From NCBI GenBank assembly GCA_027307045.1, contig DAHUXR010000040.1, positions 1 through 37,949 on the forward strand: a stretch of DNA of 37,949 nucleotides. Direction: 5' to 3'. Under the pieces are notes generated by a model. The model had not been told where the DNA came from, ran no database searches, and saw nothing but the letters and a program-made list of their open reading frames with translations. Both the position numbers and the translations under genes were made by a program. Each line of letters begins with the position of its first letter. Position 1 is the stretch's first letter. This DNA is from Acidobacteriaceae bacterium (GTDB taxonomy: Bacteria > Acidobacteriota > Terriglobia > Terriglobales > Acidobacteriaceae). Below, in pieces: positions 1 to 7,602 of the stretch.

Positions 1-80
1 CCTGCCAGCCTTTACAAAAAAGGAACAGTATAACACATCGGGCGAAAACCCGACGAATCGGCTAAAATTTTGCTGTAAAA

Positions 81-109
81 CCCGGTCTGTACCAGCCATA
101 CAGACCGGG
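81..109 (-). terminator. Perfect hairpin, possible minus-strand terminator
   Basis: CCCGGTCTGTA (81-91) and TACAGACCGGG (99-109) form a perfect 11-bp stem with a 7-nt loop. Read on the minus strand the stem is followed by TTTTACAG, a short U tract, which suits a Rho-independent terminator for transcripts coming from murF-alr about 370 nt upstream. On the plus strand there is no U tract. The distance from the murF-alr stop is long, so it could instead end an unrecognised short transcript. Confidence 0.5.
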
Positions 110-396
110 CTAGCGGGGTGGATGTTCTCCCGTCGCCCTGTTGCCGGAGCGGCGTCTGGCAGTCGGCAAGTTTCTCTCACGCTCATTCTTGGAATGAGAT
201 ACGGCTATGGCCGCAGCCGGCGGCCAAAACCAACGCAGATTAAACTTCGGCAAATCCCTTGAATGTGCCGTCAGTCCTTTTGAACCGAACCTCAACTGTC
301 GCCGAACATTCACACTTGAGTATGGAAACTATCTACCTAGACTTGCGCGACTTCAAGAAGCGATCTGGCGATTCAAAACGTTTGCGGTGACTTTCC

Positions 397-425
397 TGTG
401 CATAACAAACCTTGTCTGTGGATAA
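397..425 (-). promoter_or_regulatory. Two DnaA-box-like nonamers
   Basis: TGTGCATAA (397-405) and TGTGGATAA (417-425) are the reverse complements of TTATGCACA and TTATCCACA. Both fit the DnaA-box consensus TTATNCACA, point the same way, and begin 20 bp apart. They could be a DnaA-binding regulatory or titration site, or the edge of a replication origin whose other parts lie outside the window. No further perfect box or clear AT-rich unwinding element is visible here, so the origin idea is weak. Confidence 0.4.
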
Positions 426-480
426 AGGTGGAAAAGGTGGGAGAAATCTCAAATGGCACTCGGATCAGCGCATCGATAGC

Positions 481-3015
481 TCACGGTTCGATGTAAATCC
501 TGTGCACTCTTTCGCCCAGACGCGTAAGCAATTCGTAAGGAATCGTTCCGGCCATCTGCGAAACCTGCTCCGGTCGCAGCGTGTGTCCGTTATGCGTGCC
601 ATAGAGCAGAACTTCAGCGCCAATGCTTGCGCCGGGAATGTCAGTGAGGTCAATCTGCATTTGGTCCATGCTGATGCGGCCCACGATCGGCGCGGTGCGG
701 CCCTCCACCAGCACCTGGCCTGCGCCGGAAAGCTGCCATGGAAGCCCATCGTCATAGCCGAAGGGCACAATGCCCACTTTGGTGCGGCGCTTCGCGGTGA
801 AAGTCCGATTGTAGCCCAGCGTATCACCCACAGAAAATTCCTGAATGCTGGTGATGCGGCTGGTGAGGCCCACGGCAAGTTCCAAATCAATGAGTTTGCG
901 CGCAGCCTCAGACGGATAAATTCCATAGAGTCCCAGGCCGATCCGTACCATGTTGTAGTGCGCTTCCGGGAAGCGAATCGCGCCAGCCGTGTTGGCAGCA
1001 TGAATCTGAAGATCGTTAAAGCCGTTTGCTTCAAGTCCGGCGATCACCTGGTTGAAAGCCGCGATCTGCTGGCGCGTGAAATCGTCAGACGCAGGATCTT
1101 CAGCGGAGGCAAAGTGAGTGCAGACTCCGGTCAACCGCATCACGCCGCTGGAACGAATACGCTGCGCCAACTCGACCGCGATAGCAGGCGGTACTCCCAG
1201 GCGATGCATGCCAGTATCGACTTTCAGGTGAACATCGAGCGTGCGCCCGCTGCCTTGCAGCGCGGCAATAAACGAATCCACCAATTCAGCAGAATAAATT
1301 ACCGGCGTGAGCCGATAGGTCAACAGATTATCGACGTCTTCTCGCTCAGAAAGAAAAACCAGAATGTCCTGGTCCACGCCGGTTTTGCGCACGGCCACGC
1401 CTTCATTGGCGGACGATACGCCAACGTGGTGAATCCCCAACTGCGACATCCACGAGCCAAGTTGCGCCAGCTCTGTTCCGTACGCCATGGCCTTAAGCAT
1501 GGCGACAATGTGCACCGCGCCGCCGCAGTGCCGCCGAAAGCGCGCAACGTTGCCTTCAATGGCCGCAAGGTTCACCCACAGACAGCGCTGGGCGATTGCG
1601 CCGGAGAGATCGCGCACAGCCTTCACCATTCCGGCATTGCGCGGGCCTTTAAACAACACGGTGTCGCCAGTGCGCAGCAGGGGAAGCAACCTGTCTTTCA
1701 ATTCGTCGGCCGACTTTACTTGCAGCACGTTGCCTTCTGGCCGCACGCGCTTGTATCCCTCAGCGGTCGTAGCCAACTCGCCATTGCCGACGAGAAACAG
1801 ATGACTGAATCCACATTCGGCGGCCTGCGCGCCAACCTGCGCATGCTCGCGCGCGGAGTTGGCTCCCAGCTCGCGCATTCCGGCAAAGGCAAACATCTTT
1901 CTGCCGCTGCGCGAAGCACCCAGCGTGGCCGAGCGCAGCGCCGCATGGACAGAGATTGGATCAGAGCTGTAACCGTCATTAATGATGCGAATGCCCTGCG
2001 GCGACGACCACAGCTCCATGCGCGTCGAAGTCGGCGCATAGTAAGCGAGGGCCGCGGCAATTTCTTCCAGCGGCACGCCCAGAAGATGCGCAGCCGTTGC
2101 GGCAAAGTGCAGATCGGCAATGATCTCTGGCGAGCGTGTTTTTACGGTGACGCTCCGAGAGCCCTCCGACGGAACGCTCAACTCCAGCACCTGGCCATCC
2201 GCGCTGAGCGAAAGCGGCTTGAGAGAAAGCAATTCATCTTTACCCTCGATCCAGTGAGTCGGGCATTGGATCTTCCTTGCCGGCGCGTCAAGCGTTGGCT
2301 CGCCAGAAGGAAGCAGCACCCAGCCATCTTTTGGTATGCGCTCGAACAGCTTCATCTTCTCTTGCGCGATGCCTTCGCGGTCGCCAAATGCTGCAACGTG
2401 GGCCAGGCCAATGTTCGTAAGAATCCCATAGTCTGGCTGCGCAATCTCTTCCAGCAATGCCATTTCTCCCGGAGCGGAGATGCCGACTTCAAGAATCGCC
2501 AGCGGCTCAGGCTTCTCTGCGGAAAGCACGGCCAGCGGAAGTCCAAGCTGGCTGTTATAACTGCCCGGCGATGCCAGCACCTGCCTTCCCGCAAGCAGGG
2601 ACTTCAAAGCGTCTTTAACGATTGTCTTGCCATTGCTACCGGTTATCGCCAGCACGCGCTGAAAGTATTCACGGCGATGCCAGCGCGCCAGTGCCTGCAG
2701 CCCGCGCAGTGGATTGGGAACCACGATAATCGGCCACGCAGGATCAAGCGCCGCGCCGCCCACACGGTCTTGCGCGAGCTTTTCTTTTTCAACCAAGGCT
2801 GCGCTTGCGCCATTGCGGAAGGCGTCGGCAAGAAAACGATGTCCGTCAGTCTGCTGGCCTTTCAGCGCAATAAACAGTGCGCCCGGAGCGGCGCCACGCG
2901 AGTCGGTGCAGATGCGATCGATTGTTAGCGAAGAAGCGGAGACGAGCGACGAAGAAGCGCCACGCAGTTCACCACCGATTTCATGGGCAATACGCTCAAG
3001 TTTCGTCGGAATCAA
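481..3015 (-). CDS. Bifunctional MurF ligase / alanine racemase
   Basis: This 844-residue cytoplasmic fusion should carry two steps of peptidoglycan precursor synthesis. The N-terminal half (about 1-475) is a Mur ligase of the MurF type, joining D-Ala-D-Ala to UDP-MurNAc-tripeptide. It shows the ATP loop TGSNGKT (125-131), the EVG motif near 176 and NDGYSSDP (347-354). The C-terminal half (about 478-844) is a fold-III PLP alanine racemase with the PLP lysine in LKAMAYG (Lys508) and the second catalytic base in GDTLGYN (Tyr735), plus the GRISMDQM motif. Both active sites look intact. Oddities are an Ile after GKT where Mur ligases usually have Thr/Ser, and SD in place of the usual AN in the NDGYxxxP motif. 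Similar MurF-Alr fusions are known in Bacteroidetes. A ligase (Ddl) is still needed between the two activities and is not in this window. The gene is divergent from the hydrolase at 3143. Confidence 0.93.
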   Translation of the reverse strand: MIPTKLERIAHEIGGELRGASSSLVSASSLTIDRICTDSRGAAPGALFIALKGQQTDGHRFLADAFRNGASAALVEKEKLAQDRVGGAALDPAWPIIVVPNPLRGLQALARWHRREYFQRVLAITGSNGKTIVKDALKSLLAGRQVLASPGSYNSQLGLPLAVLSAEKPEPLAILEVGISAPGEMALLEEIAQPDYGILTNIGLAHVAAFGDREGIAQEKMKLFERIPKDGWVLLPSGEPTLDAPARKIQCPTHWIEGKDELLSLKPLSLSADGQVLELSVPSEGSRSVTVKTRSPEIIADLHFAATAAHLLGVPLEEIAAALAYYAPTSTRMELWSSPQGIRIINDGYSSDPISVHAALRSATLGASRSGRKMFAFAGMRELGANSAREHAQVGAQAAECGFSHLFLVGNGELATTAEGYKRVRPEGNVLQVKSADELKDRLLPLLRTGDTVLFKGPRNAGMVKAVRDLSGAIAQRCLWVNLAAIEGNVARFRRHCGGAVHIVAMLKAMAYGTELAQLGSWMSQLGIHHVGVSSANEGVAVRKTGVDQDILVFLSEREDVDNLLTYRLTPVIYSAELVDSFIAALQGSGRTLDVHLKVDTGMHRLGVPPAIAVELAQRIRSSGVMRLTGVCTHFASAEDPASDDFTRQQIAAFNQVIAGLEANGFNDLQIHAANTAGAIRFPEAHYNMVRIGLGLYGIYPSEAARKLIDLELAVGLTSRITSIQEFSVGDTLGYNRTFTAKRRTKVGIVPFGYDDGLPWQLSGAGQVLVEGRTAPIVGRISMDQMQIDLTDIPGASIGAEVLLYGTHNGHTLRPEQVSQMAGTIPYELLTRLGERVHRIYIEP

Positions 3016-3142
3016 AGGCTTCGGGCTCCGGTATGCACAGTGTACGGGATTTCACTTAGCCGCGGCACCCAGCATCCGGCCGTGCACCAGAAAAGTACTC
3101 GGCATCATTTAGAATTAAGACTAGAACTCTTCGTAAAAATTG

Positions 3143-4243
3143 ATGGCCAGCATTTATCAAAAATGGATGTATGCGTGGGAGACCCGTCTCACCACGCGCG
3201 ACACAAACCGTGTAGTTCGTCCGCTGGAATGGGGCATGGAATGGGCCCGCCGCTGGCCCCTGGTCAACGGCAACTTTCCCAGATCAGAGGAGCATTTTGA
3301 AAGATACCTGCACGAGCTAAATGATCATATTGTCGCGAACAGCGACGAGTTTTTTGCCTACAAAACGCCGCAAGACTTCCGCCTGGAGACGCGCAAGATC
3401 GAGCTGTTTCCCACCGGCAGCAATGCCAATGACAAAGTTCCCAGGGGCGATGGCACCTTCCTCCGCTTCACTTCGCCCGCGCCGTCTCTGCACCCTGAGA
3501 ATGATCTGGTGAACGCCCGCTGGTTTCCGGCGAAAGGGAACCGCGCCGTGATCGTCTTGCCGCACTGGAACGCCAATGGCATTGCTTATAACGCACTCGG
3601 GCCGATTCTGAATCGCTTTGGCATTTCCATGTTGCGCCTGAGCAAGCCGTATCACGATATCCGCCGCCCGCAGGAGACCGCTCGCTCTGACTATGCTGTC
3701 TCGCCCAACATCTGCCGCACGCTAGATGCTGCCCGCCAGGCCGTGGTGGACGTTCGCTCCTGCATTGACTGGCTTTATTCTCAGGGCAAGGATCACGTCG
3801 GAATCGTGGGCACCAGTCTGGGATCGTGCTATTCATTTCTGGCGGCTGCGCATGATCCGCGCTTGAAAGTAAATGTCTTCAACCATGCTTCCACCTACAT
3901 GGCGGATGTTGTCTGGACTGGCCAGTCGACGCGCCACGTTCGTGAAGGCCTGGAGCGCGATGGCATTACGCTGGAAAGCCTGCGGCAGTCATGGAAGTGC
4001 GTAAGCCCCATGGCGTACTTCGATAAGTTCGCGCGCTATCCCAAGAAGAACCTGCTGATCTACGCGCGTTACGATCTCACGTTTTTGCCGGAACTCTCCC
4101 GAGAAGCTGAAGCAGGGTTCCGCAAATATGGCGCCGATCTAAAAACCGTAGTCCTGCCTTGCGGCCATTACACCACCGGTGAAACGCCGTTCAAATACAT
4201 GGATGGCTATCACATGGTGAGGTTCCTGGTAAAAAATCTCTGA
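3143..4243 (+). CDS. Alpha/beta hydrolase family protein
   Basis: A 366-residue protein of the alpha/beta hydrolase fold. The nucleophile elbow is GTSLGS with Ser225. A later YARYDLTF stretch offers the acidic residue, and PCGHYTTGE near the end offers the catalytic His. An upstream strand with VIVLPHWN may form the oxyanion region. No signal peptide is evident, so it is probably cytoplasmic. The substrate is unknown; the family includes esterases and related acyl hydrolases. The ATG at 3143 is chosen over an in-frame TTG immediately before it (3140); neither has a clear Shine-Dalgarno sequence. The gene is monocistronic as far as can be seen, divergent from murF-alr across about 127 bp. That gap contains a TAGAAT (3110-3115) resembling a -10 element but no convincing -35. 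Confidence 0.8.
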   Translation: MASIYQKWMYAWETRLTTRDTNRVVRPLEWGMEWARRWPLVNGNFPRSEEHFERYLHELNDHIVANSDEFFAYKTPQDFRLETRKIELFPTGSNANDKVPRGDGTFLRFTSPAPSLHPENDLVNARWFPAKGNRAVIVLPHWNANGIAYNALGPILNRFGISMLRLSKPYHDIRRPQETARSDYAVSPNICRTLDAARQAVVDVRSCIDWLYSQGKDHVGIVGTSLGSCYSFLAAAHDPRLKVNVFNHASTYMADVVWTGQSTRHVREGLERDGITLESLRQSWKCVSPMAYFDKFARYPKKNLLIYARYDLTFLPELSREAEAGFRKYGADLKTVVLPCGHYTTGETPFKYMDGYHMVRFLVKNL

Positions 4244-4366
4244 GAGCAAAGCTGCTGAAGCAAAGCTGCGTTGCTGATCATCGAGACCGCCAACGATTTT
4301 GCTGCTCCATCAAACCTCCGCACGAAAACTTCCGTCCAATAGGCAGAACATCAAAGGAGCTGTCGA

Positions 4367-4663
4367 ATGAAGTTGCTGTCGTTCCTGGGAGCAGTGGGTC
4401 TTGGAATTTTTTCCGGAGCATGGATTATTGCTGCACGTCGCCGTCGAGTGGATGCTCGCAAGTCATTGAGCGGACCGACGATCAATATCAACGAGGCCAG
4501 CCAGCAGGAAATCATGCAATCGTTAGGACTGGACGCCGGCATGGCGGAGCGGATTGTGGAGCACCGGCCTTACCCCAGCAAGATTGATCTGCTTGGCCGC
4601 ATGGTGGTCCCTGAAGAGATCTATAACTCCATCAAGCACCGCATCAGTTACAAAGCTTCTTGA
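4367..4663 (+). CDS. Helix-hairpin-helix protein with membrane anchor
   Basis: A 98-residue protein. Residues about 3-23 form one hydrophobic N-terminal segment (membrane anchor or uncleaved signal) followed by an Arg-rich cluster. Residues about 38-95 match a ComEA-like helix-hairpin-helix module: the opening TININEAS, a first helix, LGLDAGMAERIVEHR, and a closing helix ending at IKHRIS. Such domains in ComEA bind DNA without sequence specificity, but in short anchored proteins like this one a DNA-uptake role is not proven. The start is supported by AAAGGAG about 8 nt upstream. The gene converges on the enoyl-CoA hydratase, with only 10 bp between stop codons and no visible terminator. Confidence 0.8.
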   Translation: MKLLSFLGAVGLGIFSGAWIIAARRRRVDARKSLSGPTININEASQQEIMQSLGLDAGMAERIVEHRPYPSKIDLLGRMVVPEEIYNSIKHRISYKAS

Positions 4664-4673
4664 TTGTTCAGAC

Positions 4674-5507
4674 TTATTTGTTCTTCCACACGGGCTTGCG
4701 CTTCTCAATTACGGCGCGCAAGCCTTCCTGCACGTCTTCCAGGTTCATCAGCTCGTTAAGATAGAGGTCCTGTGACGTCTTCATCGCTTCTTTGAGTGGA
4801 CGTCCAATGGAGCTGCTGATCACGCGCTTGGTCACTTCCAGCACTGGTCCGCTGAATTCGCCGATGCGGGCGATCAACGCATCCACATGCTTTTGCAGGT
4901 CGGCTTCCGGCACTACCTTGTTCACAAACCCGAAGTTAAGGGCTTCTTCGGCGGAAAGTGCTTCGCCGGTGAGAATCAGTTCATAAGTTTTCTTGGTGCC
5001 GATAAGCTGCGGCAACATCACGGCGGCAAACGGCGGAAACACGCCAAGCTTCACTTCCGGCTGTGCGAACTTGGCTTTCGGCGTTGCCAGCACAACATCG
5101 GCAAAGCCCACCAACTCTGACCCTGCTCCAATTGCCGGACCATTTACCACGACCACCACGGGCTTAGAAATGTCCACCATCGCCTGAAAGACGCGGGTAA
5201 AAGCGTCCAGCGTTTGGAAGACACGGTCCGGGCGCGAATCTTCCAGTGAAATACCGGCGGAAAATGCCTGCTGTGAAGATTGCAGCAAAATGGCCTTCAC
5301 GTCGGCACGGCCGTTCAGGCTTTCAATCGCCTCAGCCATTTCTTTCATCATGGGCACGGTCAGCACGTTGTGCGGAGCGTGACTCAACGTAAGCCGCGCG
5401 ATGGAATCCACCACATCGAATTGAATGTATTTATAGCTGGGCGCCGGGACGCGAGTGTCGCCGGTAAGGTCGGGTTCTGTTTGCGCGGGCCGTGTGGCCA
5501 TAATCAC
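4674..5507 (-). CDS. Enoyl-CoA hydratase/isomerase (crotonase family)
   Basis: A 277-residue crotonase-superfamily enzyme acting on acyl-CoA thioesters. Both glutamates used by hydratases are present: Glu131 in GAGSEL and Glu151 in QPEVKLGV. The oxyanion-hole regions AFSAGISL (81-88) and GPAIGAG (123-129) are intact. The stretch LGVFPPFAA in place of the usual LGxxPGxGG resembles hydratases of the cyclohexadienoyl-CoA (Dch-like) branch, but I cannot confirm that from memory alone. The N-terminal ~24 residues are an extra polar extension, so translation might begin a little further in. No beta-oxidation partner genes are adjacent. The substrate is therefore unassigned. Confidence 0.85.
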   Translation of the reverse strand: MIMATRPAQTEPDLTGDTRVPAPSYKYIQFDVVDSIARLTLSHAPHNVLTVPMMKEMAEAIESLNGRADVKAILLQSSQQAFSAGISLEDSRPDRVFQTLDAFTRVFQAMVDISKPVVVVVNGPAIGAGSELVGFADVVLATPKAKFAQPEVKLGVFPPFAAVMLPQLIGTKKTYELILTGEALSAEEALNFGFVNKVVPEADLQKHVDALIARIGEFSGPVLEVTKRVISSSIGRPLKEAMKTSQDLYLNELMNLEDVQEGLRAVIEKRKPVWKNK

Positions 5508-5665
5508 CTCAATTGCGAGTCGTGGGGGAGGATGCGAGCGTGATTATCCGCTGAAAAGCCGCCTAAATACAAGCAGGCAATCGCCTTATGGGGTATCGCA
5601 AGTGCATGCTGCGGCATGGCGGAAGCGATATCCAAAGGGTGTTGTCCTCCTGGATTCATGCTTTA

Positions 5666-5695
5666 TTGACAACTTCCGCTCCACCAGAATAGTTT
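5666..5695 (+). promoter_or_regulatory. Possible promoter of small His-rich protein
   Basis: A perfect TTGACA (5666-5671) is followed after 18 bp by TAGTTT (5690-5695), a poor -10 match (3 of 6). It sits about 40 bp before the ATG at 5735, which has its own ribosome-binding site. The -35 is persuasive, the -10 is not. Confidence 0.35.
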
Positions 5696-5734
5696 AAGTC
5701 CGAGCAAATTCTCCACAAGGAAGGGTCTGTTTCA

Positions 5735-6001
5735 ATGAGAAAAATCTCCAGGCTATTTGCGCTAACAATCATTCTGGGCCTCCTTAGCGTTCCCATCACT
5801 GCCGTCGCAAGCTATGATGATGACGATCAACCGCACATGCAGGCTGCGCTTGAAGCCCTGCAACAGGCCAAGCATCATCTGGAAGAAGCCAAGCACGATA
5901 AAGGCGGACATCGCGTGGCGGCCATCAAGGCCATTGATTCCGCTATCAACCACGTAAAAGAAGGTATGGAATCGGGCGAGAAACACGAACACAAGAAATA
6001 A
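5735..6001 (+). CDS. Small His-rich secreted protein
   Basis: An 88-residue protein with an N-terminal signal peptide (basic MRK, hydrophobic core to about residue 22, AVA-S-type cleavage near 25). The mature part, about 63 residues, is predicted to be helical, highly charged, and contains eight histidines (KHH, KHD, GGHR and a KHEHKK tail), plus an acidic DDDD run at its start. It is probably periplasmic. The His/acid richness suggests possible metal binding, but no family is recognised with confidence. The start is supported by AAGGAAGG about 10 nt upstream. A strong intrinsic terminator follows 16 bp after the stop, so the gene forms its own transcription unit. Confidence 0.75.
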   Translation: MRKISRLFALTIILGLLSVPITAVASYDDDDQPHMQAALEALQQAKHHLEEAKHDKGGHRVAAIKAIDSAINHVKEGMESGEKHEHKK

Positions 6002-6017
6002 GCGAATTTCAACGTTT

Positions 6018-6050
6018 GCCGGCCCTCACTTGGGCCGGCTTTTCTTTTTT
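6018..6050 (+). terminator. Intrinsic terminator after small secreted protein
   Basis: GCCGGCCC (6018-6025) pairs perfectly with GGGCCGGC (6032-6039) across a 6-nt loop, directly followed by TTTTCTTTTTT (6040-6050). This is a textbook Rho-independent terminator. Its T tract overlaps the -35 element of the following rpiB promoter. Confidence 0.92.
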
Positions 6051-6077
6051 GGCCCTGGCCTGCGGCTTGAGTAAAAT
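6049..6077 (+). promoter_or_regulatory. rpiB promoter, leaderless arrangement
   Basis: TTGGCC (6049-6054) and TAAAAT (6072-6077) are separated by exactly 17 bp. Only 7 nt lie between the -10 element and the rpiB ATG at 6085, so transcription should begin at or next to the start codon, leaving no room for a Shine-Dalgarno sequence. Confidence 0.6.
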
Positions 6078-6084
6078 CATTCCC

Positions 6085-6555
6085 ATGAAAATTGCATTAG
6101 GCGCGGACCACGCCGGCTACCAGCTTAAAGATCAGATCAAGCAGCATCTGGAAAAGCAGGGTATCAGCGTGCGCGATGAAGGTACTTCGTCGCCGGAGTC
6201 CGTTGACTATCCTGACTATGCCCGCGCCGTGGCGCACGACGTGAACCAGCAGCGCGTCGATCTGGGAATCCTGGTGTGCGGCAGCGGCATCGGCATGGCC
6301 ATTACAGCCAACAAGGTCGATGGCATCCGCGCTGCGAACGTAAGCACTGAATATGAAGCCCAGATGAGCCGCGAGCATAACAATGCGAACGTTCTCGCGT
6401 TGGGCGCCCGCATCGTCAATGCTGACGTCGCGTTTCGGATTGTCGACAAATGGCTGGCCACGCAGTTTGCCGGCGGCCGCCATGAGCGGCGTGTGGAAAA
6501 GATCACGGCCATTGAAAAAGAAGAGGACGCCGCCGGGGCTTCCAGGGGAAAATAG
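6085..6555 (+). CDS. rpiB: Ribose-5-phosphate isomerase B
   Basis: A 156-residue RpiB/LacAB-family isomerase interconverting ribose 5-phosphate and ribulose 5-phosphate in the pentose phosphate pathway. The start at 6085 gives the canonical N-terminus MKIALGADHAG (Asp8, His9). The catalytic base Cys65 lies in CGSGIGM and the EHNNANV motif carries the phosphate/ring-opening His. A longer in-frame start at 6016 would run through the preceding terminator and is rejected. The length is normal for the family, with a short charged C-terminal tail. It appears leaderless (see promoter). The GNAT gene follows after about 40 bp and may be cotranscribed. Confidence 0.95.
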   Translation: MKIALGADHAGYQLKDQIKQHLEKQGISVRDEGTSSPESVDYPDYARAVAHDVNQQRVDLGILVCGSGIGMAITANKVDGIRAANVSTEYEAQMSREHNNANVLALGARIVNADVAFRIVDKWLATQFAGGRHERRVEKITAIEKEEDAAGASRGK

Positions 6556-6594
6556 TGAAGGTTCATTGATGAGGGTCTGATGAGGGACCGCTGA

Positions 6595-7062
6595 ATGCAT
6601 CACTTGTGGTCAAAAGGTGATTATGAAGTCAGTACCGATCCAGCACGGATCGATGCGGACATGGTGCATGAATTCCTGACCAACTCCTACTGGGCAAAAG
6701 GAATTCCCGCAGAAACGGTCCAGCAATCGATTGAGAAATCCATTCCTTTCGGCGTTTATCACGGCCAACGGCAGGTCGGTTTTGCTCGCATTATCTCTGA
6801 CCGCGCGACGTTCGCCTATTTGGGCGACGTTTTCATTCTGCCATCACACCGCGGACGCGGACTTTCGCTTTGGCTCATGGAGTGCATCGTCAGCCATCCA
6901 GACCTGCAAGGCCTTCGGCGCTGGATGCTGGCTACGCACGACGCTCATGCGCTGTATGCCAAATTTGGTTTTACCCCTCTCAAGAGCCCGCAATCATGGA
7001 TGGAGATCCACCGTCCTGATGTTTATGCAAGAATCGGCAGAGAAGCCGTTCCTGAGAAATAG
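6595..7062 (+). CDS. GNAT-family N-acetyltransferase
   Basis: A 155-residue GCN5-related acetyltransferase. The acetyl-CoA-binding motif A is FILPSHRGRGLSLWLME (about 82-98), with HRGRGLS as the R/Q-x-x-G-x-G/A pyrophosphate loop. A second-half strand, YAKFGFTPL, is typical motif B. The substrate cannot be inferred. It lies 39 bp downstream of rpiB in the same direction and 11 bp upstream of the lipoprotein gene, so the three may share a transcript. No strong Shine-Dalgarno sequence precedes the ATG at 6595. Confidence 0.85.
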   Translation: MHHLWSKGDYEVSTDPARIDADMVHEFLTNSYWAKGIPAETVQQSIEKSIPFGVYHGQRQVGFARIISDRATFAYLGDVFILPSHRGRGLSLWLMECIVSHPDLQGLRRWMLATHDAHALYAKFGFTPLKSPQSWMEIHRPDVYARIGREAVPEK

Positions 7063-7073
7063 GAGACTGCATT

Positions 7074-7490
7074 ATGGGTGACACTCGCCGAGCCAAGGGA
7101 CTGTTCGCGGGCTTATGTCTGCTTTATCTCACCACCTTGGGATGTGGCGGAAAGAGCCCGATAGCTCTTGCCTGCAAGATCACTGCAATCAACGTTTCTC
7201 CAGCCAGTGCAACCATCAGCCATACCGCACCCCCGCCGGGAAATACGCAGCATTTTGATGCCTTTGCCTCTGCCGTCACGCCAGGATGCGTGGTGTCCCA
7301 GGGCAATCTCACAACCGGTACCTGGTCGGTCTCAGACAACATCAATGTAAATATCAGCAATGTGCAGGGGGCAACTTTCGGCACTGCGACCTGCAATGGC
7401 GCTACTGCTGGCGCGGCCACGGTAACGGCAACGGTTCCAGCGGGCGATGGAACAAGCGTGACGAACACTGCGTCACTCACCTGCAATTGA
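7074..7490 (+). CDS. Small lipoprotein with Ig-like composition
   Basis: A 138-residue predicted lipoprotein. The N-terminus is basic, then hydrophobic, and ends in the lipobox LTTLGC (Cys24), so it should be lipid-anchored after cleavage. The mature part is rich in Thr, Ala, Ser and Val, with [10 protein letters not shown] followed by alternating beta-type segments, resembling bacterial Ig-like (BIG2-type) domains common in acidobacterial surface proteins. Four cysteines (ACK, GCV, ATCN, LTCN) could form disulfides. Its function is unknown. AGGAG about 10 nt upstream supports the start. Confidence 0.75.
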   Translation: MGDTRRAKGLFAGLCLLYLTTLGCGGKSPIALACKITAINVSPASATISHTAPPPGNTQHFDAFASAVTPGCVVSQGNLTTGTWSVSDNINVNISNVQGATFGTATCNGATAGAATVTATVPAGDGTSVTNTASLTCN

Positions 7491-7589
7491 GCCTGCTTAT
7501 GGCGCGGCGGAAGGCAGAGCTTCCGCTAACAAGTGCATCACACTAAGTGCGGGAGTAAAGGAGACTCGCCCAAGTTTCGGTTCCCCTAG

Positions 7590-7595
7590 TAAGAT
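7590..7595 (+). promoter_or_regulatory. Possible -10 element of leaderless glyA
   Basis: TAAGAT (7590-7595) lies exactly 7 nt before the glyA ATG, the same geometry as at rpiB. No convincing -35 element is found 16-18 bp upstream. The only purine-rich box nearby, AAAGGAGA around 7557-7564, is too far from the ATG to act as its ribosome-binding site. Confidence 0.4.
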
Positions 7596-7602
7596 TCTTG
7601 TC

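Larger units (their letters stand above)
1..480. other. Intergenic stretch before murF-alr stop
   Basis: No convincing gene was found. Short open frames on both strands lack ribosome-binding sites and recognisable domains. The stretch holds a small TCGGG/CCCGA hairpin (38-53), a perfect 11-bp hairpin (81-109) and two DnaA-box-like nonamers (397-405 and 417-425), described separately. The 3' end of the minus-strand murF-alr gene lies at 481, so the left part may be its 3' untranslated region. Confidence 0.6.

Noticed and set aside
110..425. Two short open frames (minus 110-313, plus 207-425)
   Set aside because: No ribosome-binding site, no domains; they overlap each other and the first ends at the edge of a terminator-like hairpin.
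412..2928. Long open frame on the plus strand (838 codons)
   Set aside because: It lies wholly opposite murF-alr, whose product has intact motifs; the translation has no recognisable domain and an Arg/His/Gln-rich shadow composition.
6016..6084. Upstream extension of rpiB
   Set aside because: It would translate through a strong intrinsic terminator; the family N-terminus begins at 6085.
7507..7526. GCGGAAG/CTTCCGC hairpin after the lipoprotein gene
   Set aside because: Perfect 7-bp stem but no U tract follows; function cannot be supported.
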